Source of the DNA: Galbibacter pacificus
GTDB taxonomy: Bacteria; Bacteroidota; Bacteroidia; Flavobacteriales; Flavobacteriaceae
Direction of reading: 5' to 3'
DNA length: 64,000 bases
Assembly: GCF_029603155.1 (NCBI RefSeq)
Contig: NZ_JAPMUA010000003.1
Location: forward strand, 496,001-560,000
Every line of letters begins with the position of its first letter. Position 1 is the stretch's first letter. A program made the position numbers and the translations under genes. The notes beneath the pieces were generated by a model. The model was not told where the DNA came from and did not search any database. It worked only from the letters and a program-made list of their open reading frames with translations. This document shows, piece by piece, positions 18,053-26,183 of the stretch.

Positions 18053-20278
18053 ATGAAATATATAATAACAGCATTCTTTATGCTGCTCATTAATGCGCAA
18101 TATGCCCAAACATTGGCGGGAAAGGTTGTCGATAATTTCGGAGAGCCATTGGTGGACGTTGCCATATTTAACAAAACAACGGGTAGCCACACACATTCCA
18201 ATGAATCTGGGACCTATGGTTTGGTAAAAACATCGGTAAACGATTCTGTTTATTTTTCATCTTTGGGCTATCAAACGGTTTTGGTTGTTGTAAAGGCTTC
18301 AGATCTTTCAGCAGCTAAATTGGTAACCATGAATGAGGCAAGTATTTCCTTGGGACAGGTCGTATTGGTGTCAGAGGTAAATGCGCTAAGCCGTTTGGTA
18401 GATGTGGACATAAAGACCAACCCGGTAAAATCTTCACAGGAGATCTTGCGGAAGGTTCCGGGCCTTATTATTGGTCAGCATGCCGGAGGGGGAAAGGCAG
18501 AGCAAATATTTTTGCGTGGGTTTGATATTGACCATGGAACCGATATATCCATTAATGTAGATGGTTTGCCGGTAAATATGGTTTCCCATGCACATGGGCA
18601 AGGGTATTCCGACCTGCATTTTGTCATTCCGGAGACCATTGAAGATATTAATTTTGGCAAAGGGCCGTATTATGCAGATCATGGAGATTTTACAACGGCC
18701 GGTTATGTTGATCTTCACCGCAGGAAAAAGCTAGACGATAATTTAATATCCTTAGAAGCGGGCCAATTTAGTACCATGCGTTTTATGGGGATGCTAAAAG
18801 TGCTTGAAAGTCAAAAAAGCAATGCCTATATAGCTTCGGAATTGTATTTAACCGACGGGCCTTTCGACTCGCCACAAGATTTTAACCGTGTTAACATCAT
18901 GGGAAGGTATACCTATGCCGTGGCTGATGACGAGGAGCTGATGTTTACCGCATCTCATTTCCAGAGCCGCTGGAACGCATCGGGTCAAATACCCCAACGC
19001 GCCATTGATGAAGGCCTGATTGATAGGTTTGGGGCCATAGACGATACCGAGGGCGGGGAAACGAGCAGGACCAATATTTTGGTTAACCATGTTAAAATGT
19101 TGGACGAAAACCGTACGATTAAATCCAAAGCATATGTCTCTCAATACAATTTTGATTTATACTCTAACTTTACCTTTTACTTGTACGATCCTGTAAACGG
19201 AGATCAAATCCATCAAAAGGAAAATAGGGTAATAGTAGGGGCCGAAAGTATTTTTGAAAGGGAAAACCTTAACCTTGGCAGAGGAAGTTTTGAATATCAG
19301 GCCGGTGGCGGTTTTAGGTACGATAATGTGGATGATGTAGAGCTTTCGCATACCGTAAACAGAAAAGAAATACTAGAGCAATTGGCCTTTGGCGATGTTG
19401 ATGAGGTAAATGCTTATGGTTTTTTTAGTGCAGAATACCGTATTGGCAAATGGGCGTTCAATCCGTCTGTCCGGTTGGATTATTTTCAGTTTCAGTACAT
19501 GAATGCACTTTCGGAAACCTATGATGATAAAAGTGAAGATAAAGTGGCCATAAGCCCTAAATTGAACACCATTTATAGTATAAATTCAAATTGGCAGCTT
19601 TTTTTAAAGACCGGCCTGGGATTTCACTCAAATGATGCAAGGGTGGTAGTGGCTAATAAAGGCTATGAAATTCTTCCGACGACTTATGGTATGGATTTGG
19701 GAACAATTGTGAAACCATTGGACAAACTGGCCTTGAACGCTACTTTATGGTGGCTGTACCTCGATCAGGAATTTGTATATGTGGGAGACGCAGCTGTTGT
19801 GGAGCCAAGTGGGCAGACCAGGCGTTTGGGGCTAGATATTGGGGCACGTTACCAAGCTTTGCCCTGGCTCTATGTGTATGCCGATGCTAATTTTGCAAAA
19901 GGCAGGAGCGTAGGTGCACCAAAAGGAGAAGACTACATTCCCCTTGCGCCCGATTTTACAACGGCAGGAGGGATAATGGTGGACAACCTCGGAAAATTTT
20001 CCGGGGCATTAACATACCGGTATATCGACGACCGTCCGGCAAACGAAGACGATTCTATTGTAGCTGAAGGTTATTTTGTGACCGATTTTAACATAAACTA
20101 CACTTGGAAAAATTGGACCTATGGCATTATAATAGAAAATCTTTTTGATACCGAATGGAACGAAACGCAATTTGCTACCGAAAGCCGTTTATACAATGAA
20201 CCCAAACCCATAGAGGAGATTCATTTTACGCCCGGGACCCCTTTTTATTTGAGGGGCAAAGTTTCGGTACAGTTTTAA
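18053..20278 (+). CDS. TonB-dependent receptor, probable metal uptake
   Basis: 741 aa. Signal peptide (1-19), a carboxypeptidase-D-like regulatory domain (about 20-100: LAGKVVDNFGEPLVDVAIF...), a plug domain (about 115-225, with LRGFDIDHGTDISINVDGLPVN) and a 22-strand-type barrel ending in VSVQF with the terminal Phe expected of outer-membrane proteins. The plug contains NMVSHAHGQGYSDLHF and HGDFTTAGYVDLHRR, His-rich motifs that suit a metal ion. The preceding gene encodes a His-rich protein. Zinc is the most likely cargo by analogy with ZnuD-type receptors, but this is an inference. Confidence 0.88.
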   Translation: MKYIITAFFMLLINAQYAQTLAGKVVDNFGEPLVDVAIFNKTTGSHTHSNESGTYGLVKTSVNDSVYFSSLGYQTVLVVVKASDLSAAKLVTMNEASISLGQVVLVSEVNALSRLVDVDIKTNPVKSSQEILRKVPGLIIGQHAGGGKAEQIFLRGFDIDHGTDISINVDGLPVNMVSHAHGQGYSDLHFVIPETIEDINFGKGPYYADHGDFTTAGYVDLHRRKKLDDNLISLEAGQFSTMRFMGMLKVLESQKSNAYIASELYLTDGPFDSPQDFNRVNIMGRYTYAVADDEELMFTASHFQSRWNASGQIPQRAIDEGLIDRFGAIDDTEGGETSRTNILVNHVKMLDENRTIKSKAYVSQYNFDLYSNFTFYLYDPVNGDQIHQKENRVIVGAESIFERENLNLGRGSFEYQAGGGFRYDNVDDVELSHTVNRKEILEQLAFGDVDEVNAYGFFSAEYRIGKWAFNPSVRLDYFQFQYMNALSETYDDKSEDKVAISPKLNTIYSINSNWQLFLKTGLGFHSNDARVVVANKGYEILPTTYGMDLGTIVKPLDKLALNATLWWLYLDQEFVYVGDAAVVEPSGQTRRLGLDIGARYQALPWLYVYADANFAKGRSVGAPKGEDYIPLAPDFTTAGGIMVDNLGKFSGALTYRYIDDRPANEDDSIVAEGYFVTDFNINYTWKNWTYGIIIENLFDTEWNETQFATESRLYNEPKPIEEIHFTPGTPFYLRGKVSVQF

Positions 20279-20310
20279 GTTGAAATAAGGAGGACAGATA
20301 GAAACCAAGA

Positions 20311-20349
20311 AAAACCCTGTAAAATATTAGATTTTACAGGGTTTTTTCC
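20311..20349 (+). terminator. Rho-independent terminator of the TonB receptor gene
   Basis: A 13-bp perfect stem (AACCCTGTAAAAT / ATTTTACAGGGTT) with a 5-nt loop, then T6. It lies 33 nt after the receptor stop. Confidence 0.92.
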
Positions 20350-20536
20350 AAGCCTATTGTTGTTGTTTACTTAACGCAACAATTGTTTTTAGTCTTTTTC
20401 TTGATAGGTTAACGCGTATGTTCTATGTAAAAATGGTTTTTGACAAAGCAACGAATCGCATCTTTATTTTTTACTACCTTTATACTCCGTTTGTAAAATA
20501 TTTTAAATAAAAACAACCAGTTCAACTTATTTTGAT

Positions 20537-21222
20537 ATGAAAAGAGTTTATTGTATTCTACAATTAATTGTAATTGTTTCTTGCAACAATGTAGAGCAAA
20601 AAATAAGACAGCCTCTCTTGATATTAATATTATCAACAACAAATCATTTGATAAAAATAAAGGGGAAATCATTGATAACGAATATGTAAATACTGATATT
20701 GGTTGGAGCATAATAATTCCTCAAAATAATAAGGTTTATTATCCGGAAGCTATCAATGAAAAAAATGATGAAATCCCCGATTTGATTAAAGAAGAGTTAT
20801 CAAGCAATTATTTAGTTTGCTTTGGGATGGATGACAATAATTTTTTTTCAGCTTATAATATAACATCCTCTACAGAGGGTAAAATGAACGAGATAAACGA
20901 TATGAAGGAGGGTATTAAAAATTCATTTAATAATTATAAAAGATATTCAAAATTATTGTGTGCAAACCTTGAAAAAAAATATTCAAAAAATCAAAAAGTA
21001 GCATTCAAACAAAACTGGAGCAGTATAAACATAGAAGAAAATGATTATGATGTTTATGAAATTCAAATGGTTTCATTCCCGGATGACAAACCTATTATAA
21101 AGCAGCTTGTTTATGTGAAAAAGATGAATAATTATGATACTTTTTTTTCCATTCTATATACTGATGAAATATATAAGGATGTAACCATGCAACATTTAAA
21201 GTCTTCGCTAAAAAGTAGTTGA
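20537..21222 (+). pseudogene. Lipoprotein gene split by a one-base frameshift
   Basis: The plausible start is ATG at 20537, giving the lipoprotein signal MKRVYCILQLIVIVSCNN (lipobox IVSC), but this frame soon stops. The long frame continuing to 21222 (NKTASLDINIINNKSFDKNK..., about 205 residues) is one frame over and has no good start of its own. Adding one A to the A6 run at 20598-20603 joins them as ...NNVEQKNKTASLD.... The combined protein would be a 228-aa exported lipoprotein of unknown family. A sequencing error, a true inactivating deletion, or slippage at the A run are all possible. Confidence 0.65.
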
Positions 21223-21263
21223 GATACACTTATTAACTTATATATAAAGAGCCTTAAATTGAA
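21209..21263 (+). repeat. 55-bp imperfect direct repeat, left copy
   Basis: By eye 46 of 55 positions match the copy at 23402-23456, starting TAAAAAGT and including TTGAGATACACTTATT and GCCTTAA. The two copies bracket the DUF1569, AraC and flavodoxin-fold genes. Confidence 0.8.
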
Positions 21264-21266
21264 CAA

Positions 21267-21719
21267 ATGAAAACAATCTTTGATAAAAATATTCGGGAAC
21301 AATTAATCGACAGGATTGACAAAATCAGTGAAGAAAATAAAGCCGAATGGGGTAAAATGAACGTTTTCCAAATGCTCAAACACAATACTTATTGGAACAA
21401 ATGGATTCTCGGGAAAGAAAATCATTCATACAAGCAAGCTTTTCTGGGAAAGATATTTGGAAAAATAGCTTTGAAAAAAATGATAAAGGACGAAAAGCCA
21501 TTTGACAAAAATGTTCCTACTTCTGCCCAATTCAAAGTAAAAGAATCTAATGGAAATATTGAATCTGAAAAAGCCGATTGGATTTTATTGCTGAACGAAT
21601 ATGAAAGATTTAACAATCCAGAGTTTATACACGGCTTCTTCGGCAAAATGACAAAAGAACAAATTGGAGTATTGGTTTATAAACATACGGACCACCATTT
21701 AAGGCAATTCGGAATATAA
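21267..21719 (+). CDS. DUF1569 (DinB-like) protein
   Basis: 150 aa. The pattern WGKMNVFQMLKHNTYWNKWILGK at the start and GVLVYKHTDHHLRQFGI at the end (His-rich metal site of a DinB-type four-helix bundle) matches the DUF1569 family. No reaction has been shown for this family; related DinB enzymes are metal-dependent thiol transferases. The gene starts 4 nt after the left 55-bp repeat and belongs to a small accessory block. Confidence 0.85.
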   Translation: MKTIFDKNIREQLIDRIDKISEENKAEWGKMNVFQMLKHNTYWNKWILGKENHSYKQAFLGKIFGKIALKKMIKDEKPFDKNVPTSAQFKVKESNGNIESEKADWILLLNEYERFNNPEFIHGFFGKMTKEQIGVLVYKHTDHHLRQFGI

Positions 21720-21875
21720 AAAAAGCCTGTTGCCAATATTGTATGTGTAATACGGGCTAAAATGTTAGATTTGAATGAATTGAACATCAATAAACATATA
21801 GCCAAACCGAAGGTGAAATGCTTCTAATCCCATACTACGCTTATACTTGACAATAGCACCAAGGCCGAAAAAGTA

Positions 21876-22697
21876 ATGTCGCATAAAGATGAAACATACA
21901 AAAACTTTAGGATAGCTGTTCCGACAGCCTATGAAAATGTGTTTTCTCATTTCTATTTTGCTGAAAATCAATCCAACGAAACTATAACAAAAACGGTATT
22001 GCCTTCTTATCAAACCATTTTGATTTTCAATTTCGGAACAAAAGCGTTGCTCAATTCCAAGCATAATACACGAATAGAAATTGACAAATGTCTTGTATTG
22101 GGAACAATTAGAAAAGCATTTGATTATTCGTTACCGCCACAATCAAAAATTTTGGTCGCCAACTTTAAAAACGATGCATTTTATCGGTTCTTTGGAAACA
22201 CTTCACTTGCTGAAAATTTACCGATGAACCCTGATGAACTGTTGAACGAAAATTGCTTTACAGCATTGTGGCATGAACTCAGTAAAATAGATGATGAAAA
22301 CCAGCAAGTAAACTACATTCTTAAGTTTTGTAGACCCTATTTGCAACCGCACGACAAGATTGCTGAAAAGTTGACAAATTTTAAAGAACAATCGCTAAAC
22401 CCAATCAAAGCAATTGCTATCGAGAGTAACCAGACAGAGCGAAATATACAAATTAAACAAAAAAAGCATTTTGGGTATTCTGCAAAAGAAATTAACCGCT
22501 ACCAACGATTTTTAAAAGCAATTGAATACATTGAAAACATTGCTTCAAAGCCATCAAAAGAAGATTGGTTTGCTATCATCAACCATTGCGATTACTATGA
22601 CCAAAGTCAGCTCATAAAAGACTTTAAATATTACCTTAATCTCAGCCCGACAAAATATTTGAAATTCCAAAAAGACATATGTAATCCTGTAAACTGA
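21876..22697 (+). CDS. AraC family transcriptional regulator
   Basis: 273 aa. An N-terminal ligand-type beta-rich domain (about residues 10-150) is followed by a C-terminal AraC HTH (about 165-265) with SNQTERNIQIKQKKHFGYSAKEINRYQRFLKAI and a terminal LSPTKYLKFQK segment. The flavodoxin-fold oxidoreductase gene follows, with its own -7 element, and is the likely target by position. Confidence 0.85.
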   Translation: MSHKDETYKNFRIAVPTAYENVFSHFYFAENQSNETITKTVLPSYQTILIFNFGTKALLNSKHNTRIEIDKCLVLGTIRKAFDYSLPPQSKILVANFKNDAFYRFFGNTSLAENLPMNPDELLNENCFTALWHELSKIDDENQQVNYILKFCRPYLQPHDKIAEKLTNFKEQSLNPIKAIAIESNQTERNIQIKQKKHFGYSAKEINRYQRFLKAIEYIENIASKPSKEDWFAIINHCDYYDQSQLIKDFKYYLNLSPTKYLKFQKDICNPVN

Positions 22698-22735
22698 TTT
22701 TCGTTTTCTTACAATTTTAGCAAAATGTGAAATTA

Positions 22736-22743
22736 TACTTTTG
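22736..22743 (+). promoter_or_regulatory. -7 element (TACTTTTG) upstream of the oxidoreductase gene
   Basis: TACTTTTG matches TAnnTTTG, 25 nt upstream of the ATG at 22769. No TTG box is seen at the usual spacing. Confidence 0.4.
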
Positions 22744-22768
22744 AGATATCAAATTTAAAAAGTAGAAA

Positions 22769-23338
22769 ATGAAACATTTAATTATTTATGCTCATCCAAA
22801 TACACGGAGCTTGAATGGACATATAAAACAGGTAATTGTAGAACACCTTGCCAAAAACGGACATGAAGTTAAAGTTCGGGATTTATACCAACAGAATTTT
22901 AATCCTATTCTTTCATTGGAAGATTTGGAAGGACAGCGAATAGGGCAGGTTGAGAAAGATGTAAAAATAGAGCAGAATTGCATTGTCTGGGCAGATTGCA
23001 TTATATTCATACATCCAATTTGGTGGACAGGGCTACCCGCAGTGCTGAAAGGCTACATTGACCGGGTTTTCAGCTACGGCTTTGCTTACCGATATGACCA
23101 TGGCATTCAAAAAGGATTGCTTGAAGGCAAGCAGGCTGTTGTTATCAATACTCAAGGAAAATCACATGCCGAGTATGGTGATTTAGGAATGGATAAAGCC
23201 CTCAAACTTACGTCAGACAGAGGGATTTACACCTATTGCGGTTTAGATGTTAAGCATCATTTATTCTTCGACCAAGCAGATAGAGCCACTTCAGAAACTA
23301 TTGAAAAATGGGGAAGAAAAATCAAATCTATATTTTAA
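22769..23338 (+). CDS. NAD(P)H-dependent oxidoreductase, flavodoxin fold
   Basis: 189 aa. The start MKHLIIYAHPNTRSLNGHI (FMN phosphate-binding loop), the central DCIIFIHPIWWTGLPAVLKGYIDRVFSYGFAY and the CGLDVKHHLFF segment are typical of the NQO/KefF/MdaB flavoprotein group. It reduces quinones or related electrophiles with NAD(P)H. It follows the AraC gene, and the right-hand 55-bp repeat lies just downstream. Confidence 0.9.
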   Translation: MKHLIIYAHPNTRSLNGHIKQVIVEHLAKNGHEVKVRDLYQQNFNPILSLEDLEGQRIGQVEKDVKIEQNCIVWADCIIFIHPIWWTGLPAVLKGYIDRVFSYGFAYRYDHGIQKGLLEGKQAVVINTQGKSHAEYGDLGMDKALKLTSDRGIYTYCGLDVKHHLFFDQADRATSETIEKWGRKIKSIF

Positions 23339-23401
23339 AATTTTCTCTAAAGTCGAGAATAGCTATAAACTAGATGTTTATTTTTCAGGTGTTTTTCTCA
23401 A

Positions 23402-23456
23402 TAAAAAGTCATTGAGATACACTTATTTATTCATGTATAAAATGCCTTAAGTTGAA
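23402..23456 (+). repeat. 55-bp imperfect direct repeat, right copy
   Basis: Right copy of the repeat at 21209-21263, in the same orientation, 34 bp before the tRNA terminator. Copies start 2,193 bp apart. Confidence 0.8.
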
Positions 23457-23490
23457 TTATTCTCGTTTATTTCAAATGAATTTAAAGAAT

Positions 23491-23527
23491 TAAAAACCCC
23501 TGTAAAAACAACGTTTTACAGGGGTTT
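23491..23527 (-). terminator. Terminator of the (displaced) tRNA-Leu
   Basis: A 14-bp perfect stem (AAACCCCTGTAAAA / TTTTACAGGGGTTT) with a 6-nt loop, followed on the minus strand by a T run. It sits 3 nt beyond the tRNA 3' end and would have ended the original tRNA transcript. Confidence 0.85.
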
Positions 23528-23529
23528 CG

Positions 23530-23588
23530 TACTCGAGGTGGGAATCGAACCCACACTCCCGAAAGAACTGGATTTTGAATCCAGCGTA
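23530..23588 (-). tRNA. tRNA-Leu(CAA), 3' fragment only (island junction)
   Basis: On the minus strand an anticodon arm CTGGA-TTCAAAA-TCCAG (anticodon CAA), a long variable arm as in class II tRNAs, a T arm GTGGG-TTCGATT-CCCAC and the 3' acceptor strand CTCGAGT plus A are all present, without encoded CCA. The D arm and 5' acceptor strand are missing: upstream of about 23588 the sequence is unrelated. This is the classical trace of an element integrated into a tRNA gene, with the integrase gene starting 150 nt away. The intact tRNA should be at the other end of the element, outside this window. Confidence 0.85.
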
Positions 23589-23637
23589 TTTTATACTAAA
23601 CTTCATTAACTTAACTTATAATCAACTGATTAACATA

Positions 23638-23666
23638 TATCTAATAATATTTGATATCATTAGATA
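23638..23666. repeat. Inverted repeat between the tRNA fragment and integrase gene
   Basis: TATCTAAT and ATTAGATA form a perfect 8-bp dyad with a 13-nt spacer. It lies between the junction and the integrase start, where recombinase or excisionase arm sites, or an integrase operator, are expected. The function is inferred from position only. The rest of the 23339-23740 gap holds the repeat, terminator and tRNA fragment listed separately. Confidence 0.5.
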
Positions 23667-23740
23667 TCGTTTAAAATCAATAAATGTTGTACCTATATTG
23701 TACCAAAAATGATTATCTTTATATTCTAAAATTCAATGGT

Positions 23741-24952
23741 ATGGCCTCAAATGCAAAAGTAGTCGTAAGAAAGAAACCAAACAAAGAAGGGCTTTACCCT
23801 TTGGCAATCCGTATAACAAAGAACCGTCGGTCAACGTACCACTATGTCGGTCATTATATAGATTTAAAGGATTGGGATGAGAAGAACTTACGGGTTAGGA
23901 AATCCCATACCAATGCGGACAGATTAAATAATTTGATTTCCACGAAACTTCTAGAGGTAAACAAAACACTTATAGATTTACAGTCCGACAAAAAGGACTT
24001 TTCCGCAAATCAGATAAAAGAAGCTCTTTATTCAGATTCGAAGTCAAGTACTTTTTATGAAGTCGCAAATGATTTTCTTTCCGAACTCGAATCAAATAAG
24101 AAGCTATCTCAACTGTCAACAGATAAGGCTCGTGTAAATCACGTCATTAACTTTTACAAGTCAAAACAGCTGACCTTTCAAGAAATAGACGAAGCTTTTT
24201 TAAGAAAATTCAAAATTTATCTGAAGAAATTAAATCTTTCGGATAGGTCAATCGTTAATAATCTTGTAGTTATAAGAACGATTTATAACAGGGCTATAAA
24301 AATGGGTGTTGTGGATAGAAAATTTTACCCATTTGGCTCAGGTAAGATTAGGATAAAATTTCCTGAAACGGAAAAAATAGGATTAACCAAGAAAGATATA
24401 ATGGCATTTGAATCTGTTAAAAATCTTACTGACAATGAAACACACGCACGCAATGTCTGGTTGTTCAGTTTCTATTTTGCGGGAATTAGGGCTGCCGATT
24501 TACTTAAAATCAAATGGTCAGATATTTATGATGATAGACTTCATTACCGTATGAACAAAAATTCCAAATTACTATCACTCAAAATACCCGAAAAAGTATT
24601 TCCGATTTTGAAATGCTATGAATCTGAAAAACAGAACAATGACGATTTTGTTTTCCCTGAAATGAAAAAGGCAGATTTCAAAGATGCAAAAGATGTATAT
24701 GCCAAGACCAAAACGGCTACAAAAAAATTCAATAAATATTTGATAGGGGTTGCGAAGAAAGCAAAAGTTTCCAAAAAAGTAACTATGCATATTGCCCGAC
24801 ACAGTTTTGGTCACATTTCAGAGGACAAAATTCCTATTAAAATGCTTCAAAAACTTTATAGACACTCTTCCGTAACCACTACGATAAAATATCAAGCCAA
24901 TTTCATCCATAAGGATGCTGATGATGCTTTAGATAGTGTAATTAATTTTTAG
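23741..24952 (+). CDS. Tyrosine recombinase/integrase of the island
   Basis: 403 aa from ATG at 23741 (MASNAKVVVRKK, as in relatives); an upstream ATG at 23684 would add 19 atypical residues. An N-terminal arm-binding domain (1-80) and a SAM-like core-binding domain (about 95-185) precede the catalytic domain: Arg in YFAGIRAADLL, HIARHSFG (H-x-x-R), YRHSS and the nucleophile Tyr in TTTIKYQ are all present. It most likely catalyses integration at the 3' part of tRNA-Leu, whose fragment lies just upstream. Confidence 0.93.
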   Translation: MASNAKVVVRKKPNKEGLYPLAIRITKNRRSTYHYVGHYIDLKDWDEKNLRVRKSHTNADRLNNLISTKLLEVNKTLIDLQSDKKDFSANQIKEALYSDSKSSTFYEVANDFLSELESNKKLSQLSTDKARVNHVINFYKSKQLTFQEIDEAFLRKFKIYLKKLNLSDRSIVNNLVVIRTIYNRAIKMGVVDRKFYPFGSGKIRIKFPETEKIGLTKKDIMAFESVKNLTDNETHARNVWLFSFYFAGIRAADLLKIKWSDIYDDRLHYRMNKNSKLLSLKIPEKVFPILKCYESEKQNNDDFVFPEMKKADFKDAKDVYAKTKTATKKFNKYLIGVAKKAKVSKKVTMHIARHSFGHISEDKIPIKMLQKLYRHSSVTTTIKYQANFIHKDADDALDSVINF

Positions 24953-25033
24953 AGATTATTTATTGGGAATATATCTTAGTAAAAATCCATCTCACAACAA
25001 TACCTCAATGAACAGACACTTATGTTGTTTCAA

Positions 25034-25076
25034 TAAAACGAGGTAGCCGAATAGGTAACCTTTGCCTCGATTTTAT
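25034..25076 (+). terminator. Possible terminator after the integrase gene
   Basis: AAAACGAGG and CCTCGATTTT pair with one mismatch around a 20-nt loop and are followed by ATTTTATT. The U tract is weak. The remaining 24953-25197 intergenic sequence shows nothing else. Confidence 0.3.
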
Positions 25077-25197
25077 TCGTGGAAACAAAGATATATGAAT
25101 ATCTTAAACTAAAAAACAATAAATACCTTCAAATTTTATTTGCTGTCTATTTTTGTGTATGCTAATCTCTTAGCATCTGTTTACCTCTGGTATAATT

Positions 25198-25569
25198 ATG
25201 AAAAAACTAAAAATATGGGCCAAAAACCTAAAAGAGCAGTTGGTAATGCTCCATTTGGCATCTAAGGATAAGCGAACCCCTTGGTATGCAAAGGCAATCA
25301 TTTTTTTGATTATCGCTTACGCATTGAGCCCCATAGATTTAATCCCGGATTTTATTCCTGTAATCGGGTATATGGACGATTTGATAGTATTGCCCATTGG
25401 CATTTATTTTGCCCTAAGGCTTATTCCCGAAACTGTAAAAGAAGACTGTCTTAGAAAGGCAAAGGATTATAACTGGAACAAAAGAAAAAGCTGGTTAACA
25501 GGGGGGATTATCATACTTTTTTGGTCGATTATTGTTTTATGGATATTTCGCGATTATTTCAAAATTTGA
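25198..25569 (+). CDS. DUF1232 (YkvA) family membrane protein
   Basis: 123 aa. The DUF1232 core TPWYAKAIIFLIIAYALSPIDLIPDFIPVIGYMDDLIVLP (about residues 30-70; signature SPIDLIPDFIP) is clear, and a second membrane helix lies near the C-terminus (WLTGGIIILFWSIIVLWIF). The family is widespread and of unknown function. Here it is the first cargo gene after the integrase. Confidence 0.88.
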   Translation: MKKLKIWAKNLKEQLVMLHLASKDKRTPWYAKAIIFLIIAYALSPIDLIPDFIPVIGYMDDLIVLPIGIYFALRLIPETVKEDCLRKAKDYNWNKRKSWLTGGIIILFWSIIVLWIFRDYFKI

Positions 25570-25590
25570 AATAATCGAATGTAAATGAAC

Positions 25591-25616
25591 TACCCCGAGG
25601 CAGAGCCGTCGGGGTA
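25591..25616. repeat. IS200-type end hairpin (downstream of tnpA)
   Basis: An 8-bp stem TACCCCGA / TCGGGGTA around GGCAGAGCCG, lying immediately after the transposase stop. Confidence 0.7.
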
Positions 25617-26060
25617 TCAAAATAATTTTAGCTGATTTCGGTGCAACTTGGTATATTCTGATTTCCCTTGGTTCTGGATGTACTTTTGTATCACTTCTTC
25701 GTTTACATATTGCCCTACAGTATTCACATAATAACCACTTGTCCAAAATTTACCCCCCCAAAGCATTTGCTTGACCTCAGGATGAAGTCGAAAAATTTCT
25801 TTAGCAGTTATACTCTTTACCGCTCCGATAATTTTTTTTGGAGCGTTCATTGGTATGCTCTGTATCAAAAAATGAACGTGGTCACCATCCAGACCAATCT
25901 CAAAAAAATGGATTTCGTACCTCTCCTTTATTCCAAGACAAATTTCTTTGAATGTCTTGGCAACAGTATCATTTAGAACTTTTCTCCTATACTTGATAGG
26001 ACAAACAAAATGATACAAAAGCAATGTCTTATTGTGACTCTTATGGATATGCTCACTCAT
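25617..26060 (-). CDS. IS200/IS605 family transposase (TnpA, Y1 HUH type)
   Basis: 147 aa. The HUH motif is GDHVHF (His61, His63), and the catalytic tyrosine is Tyr127 in EEVIQKYIQNQG. The order and size match single-strand transposases of the IS200 group. No accessory TnpB is nearby. It appears intact. Confidence 0.9.
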   Translation of the reverse strand: MSEHIHKSHNKTLLLYHFVCPIKYRRKVLNDTVAKTFKEICLGIKERYEIHFFEIGLDGDHVHFLIQSIPMNAPKKIIGAVKSITAKEIFRLHPEVKQMLWGGKFWTSGYYVNTVGQYVNEEVIQKYIQNQGKSEYTKLHRNQLKLF

Positions 26061-26090
26061 ATCAACAAATCTATATATCTTTACGCAACA

Positions 26091-26109
26091 CCCGAGGCAG
26101 AGCCTCGGG
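26091..26109. repeat. IS200-type end hairpin (upstream of tnpA)
   Basis: A perfect 8-bp stem CCCGAGGC / GCCTCGGG with a 3-nt loop. It lies 31 nt upstream of the transposase start and 75 nt upstream of the DUF6660 gene. Confidence 0.7.
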
Positions 26110-26171
26110 GAATTCTATCGATTAAAAAGGAACACATTAACCTTTGCATACCCTGTGCATCACAATTTTGT

Positions 26172-26179
26172 TATCTTTG
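26172..26179 (+). promoter_or_regulatory. -7 element (TATCTTTG) of the Zn/Cd efflux operon
   Basis: A perfect TAnnTTTG match ending only 4 nt before the GTG at 26184. A TTTG at 26143-26146 is 25 nt upstream, slightly longer than the usual spacing. Transcription would begin at or near the start codon. Confidence 0.5.
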
Positions 26180-26183
26180 CAAC

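Larger units (their letters stand above)
25590..26111 (-). mobile_element. IS200/IS605-type element with terminal hairpins
   Basis: One Y1 transposase gene is bounded by imperfect palindromes: TACCCCGA...TCGGGGTA at 25591-25616 and CCCGAGGC/GCCTCGGG at 26091-26109. Both share the core CCGAGGCAGAGCC. Subterminal hairpins instead of terminal inverted repeats, and no tnpB, fit IS200-like elements. The exact cleavage ends cannot be fixed by eye. Confidence 0.75.

Noticed and set aside
21765..21895. Antisense frame ending GYMFIDVQFIQI, resembling an outer-membrane protein tail
   Set aside because: Only about 39 codons lie outside the AraC gene, with no start or upstream body. Too short to call a pseudogene by eye.
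23247..23450. Open frame overlapping the oxidoreductase 3' end and running into the right 55-bp repeat
   Set aside because: Starts inside a solid gene in another frame, has low-complexity content, and its end coincides with the repeat. Not coding.
23530..23588. Complete tRNA gene
   Set aside because: Anticodon, variable and T arms are present, but the D arm and 5' acceptor strand are not. Called a fragment.
26010..26183. Upstream extension of the DUF6660 frame back through the IS end
   Set aside because: Runs antisense to the transposase gene and through its end hairpin. The promoter element at 26172-26179 also argues for the GTG start at 26184.
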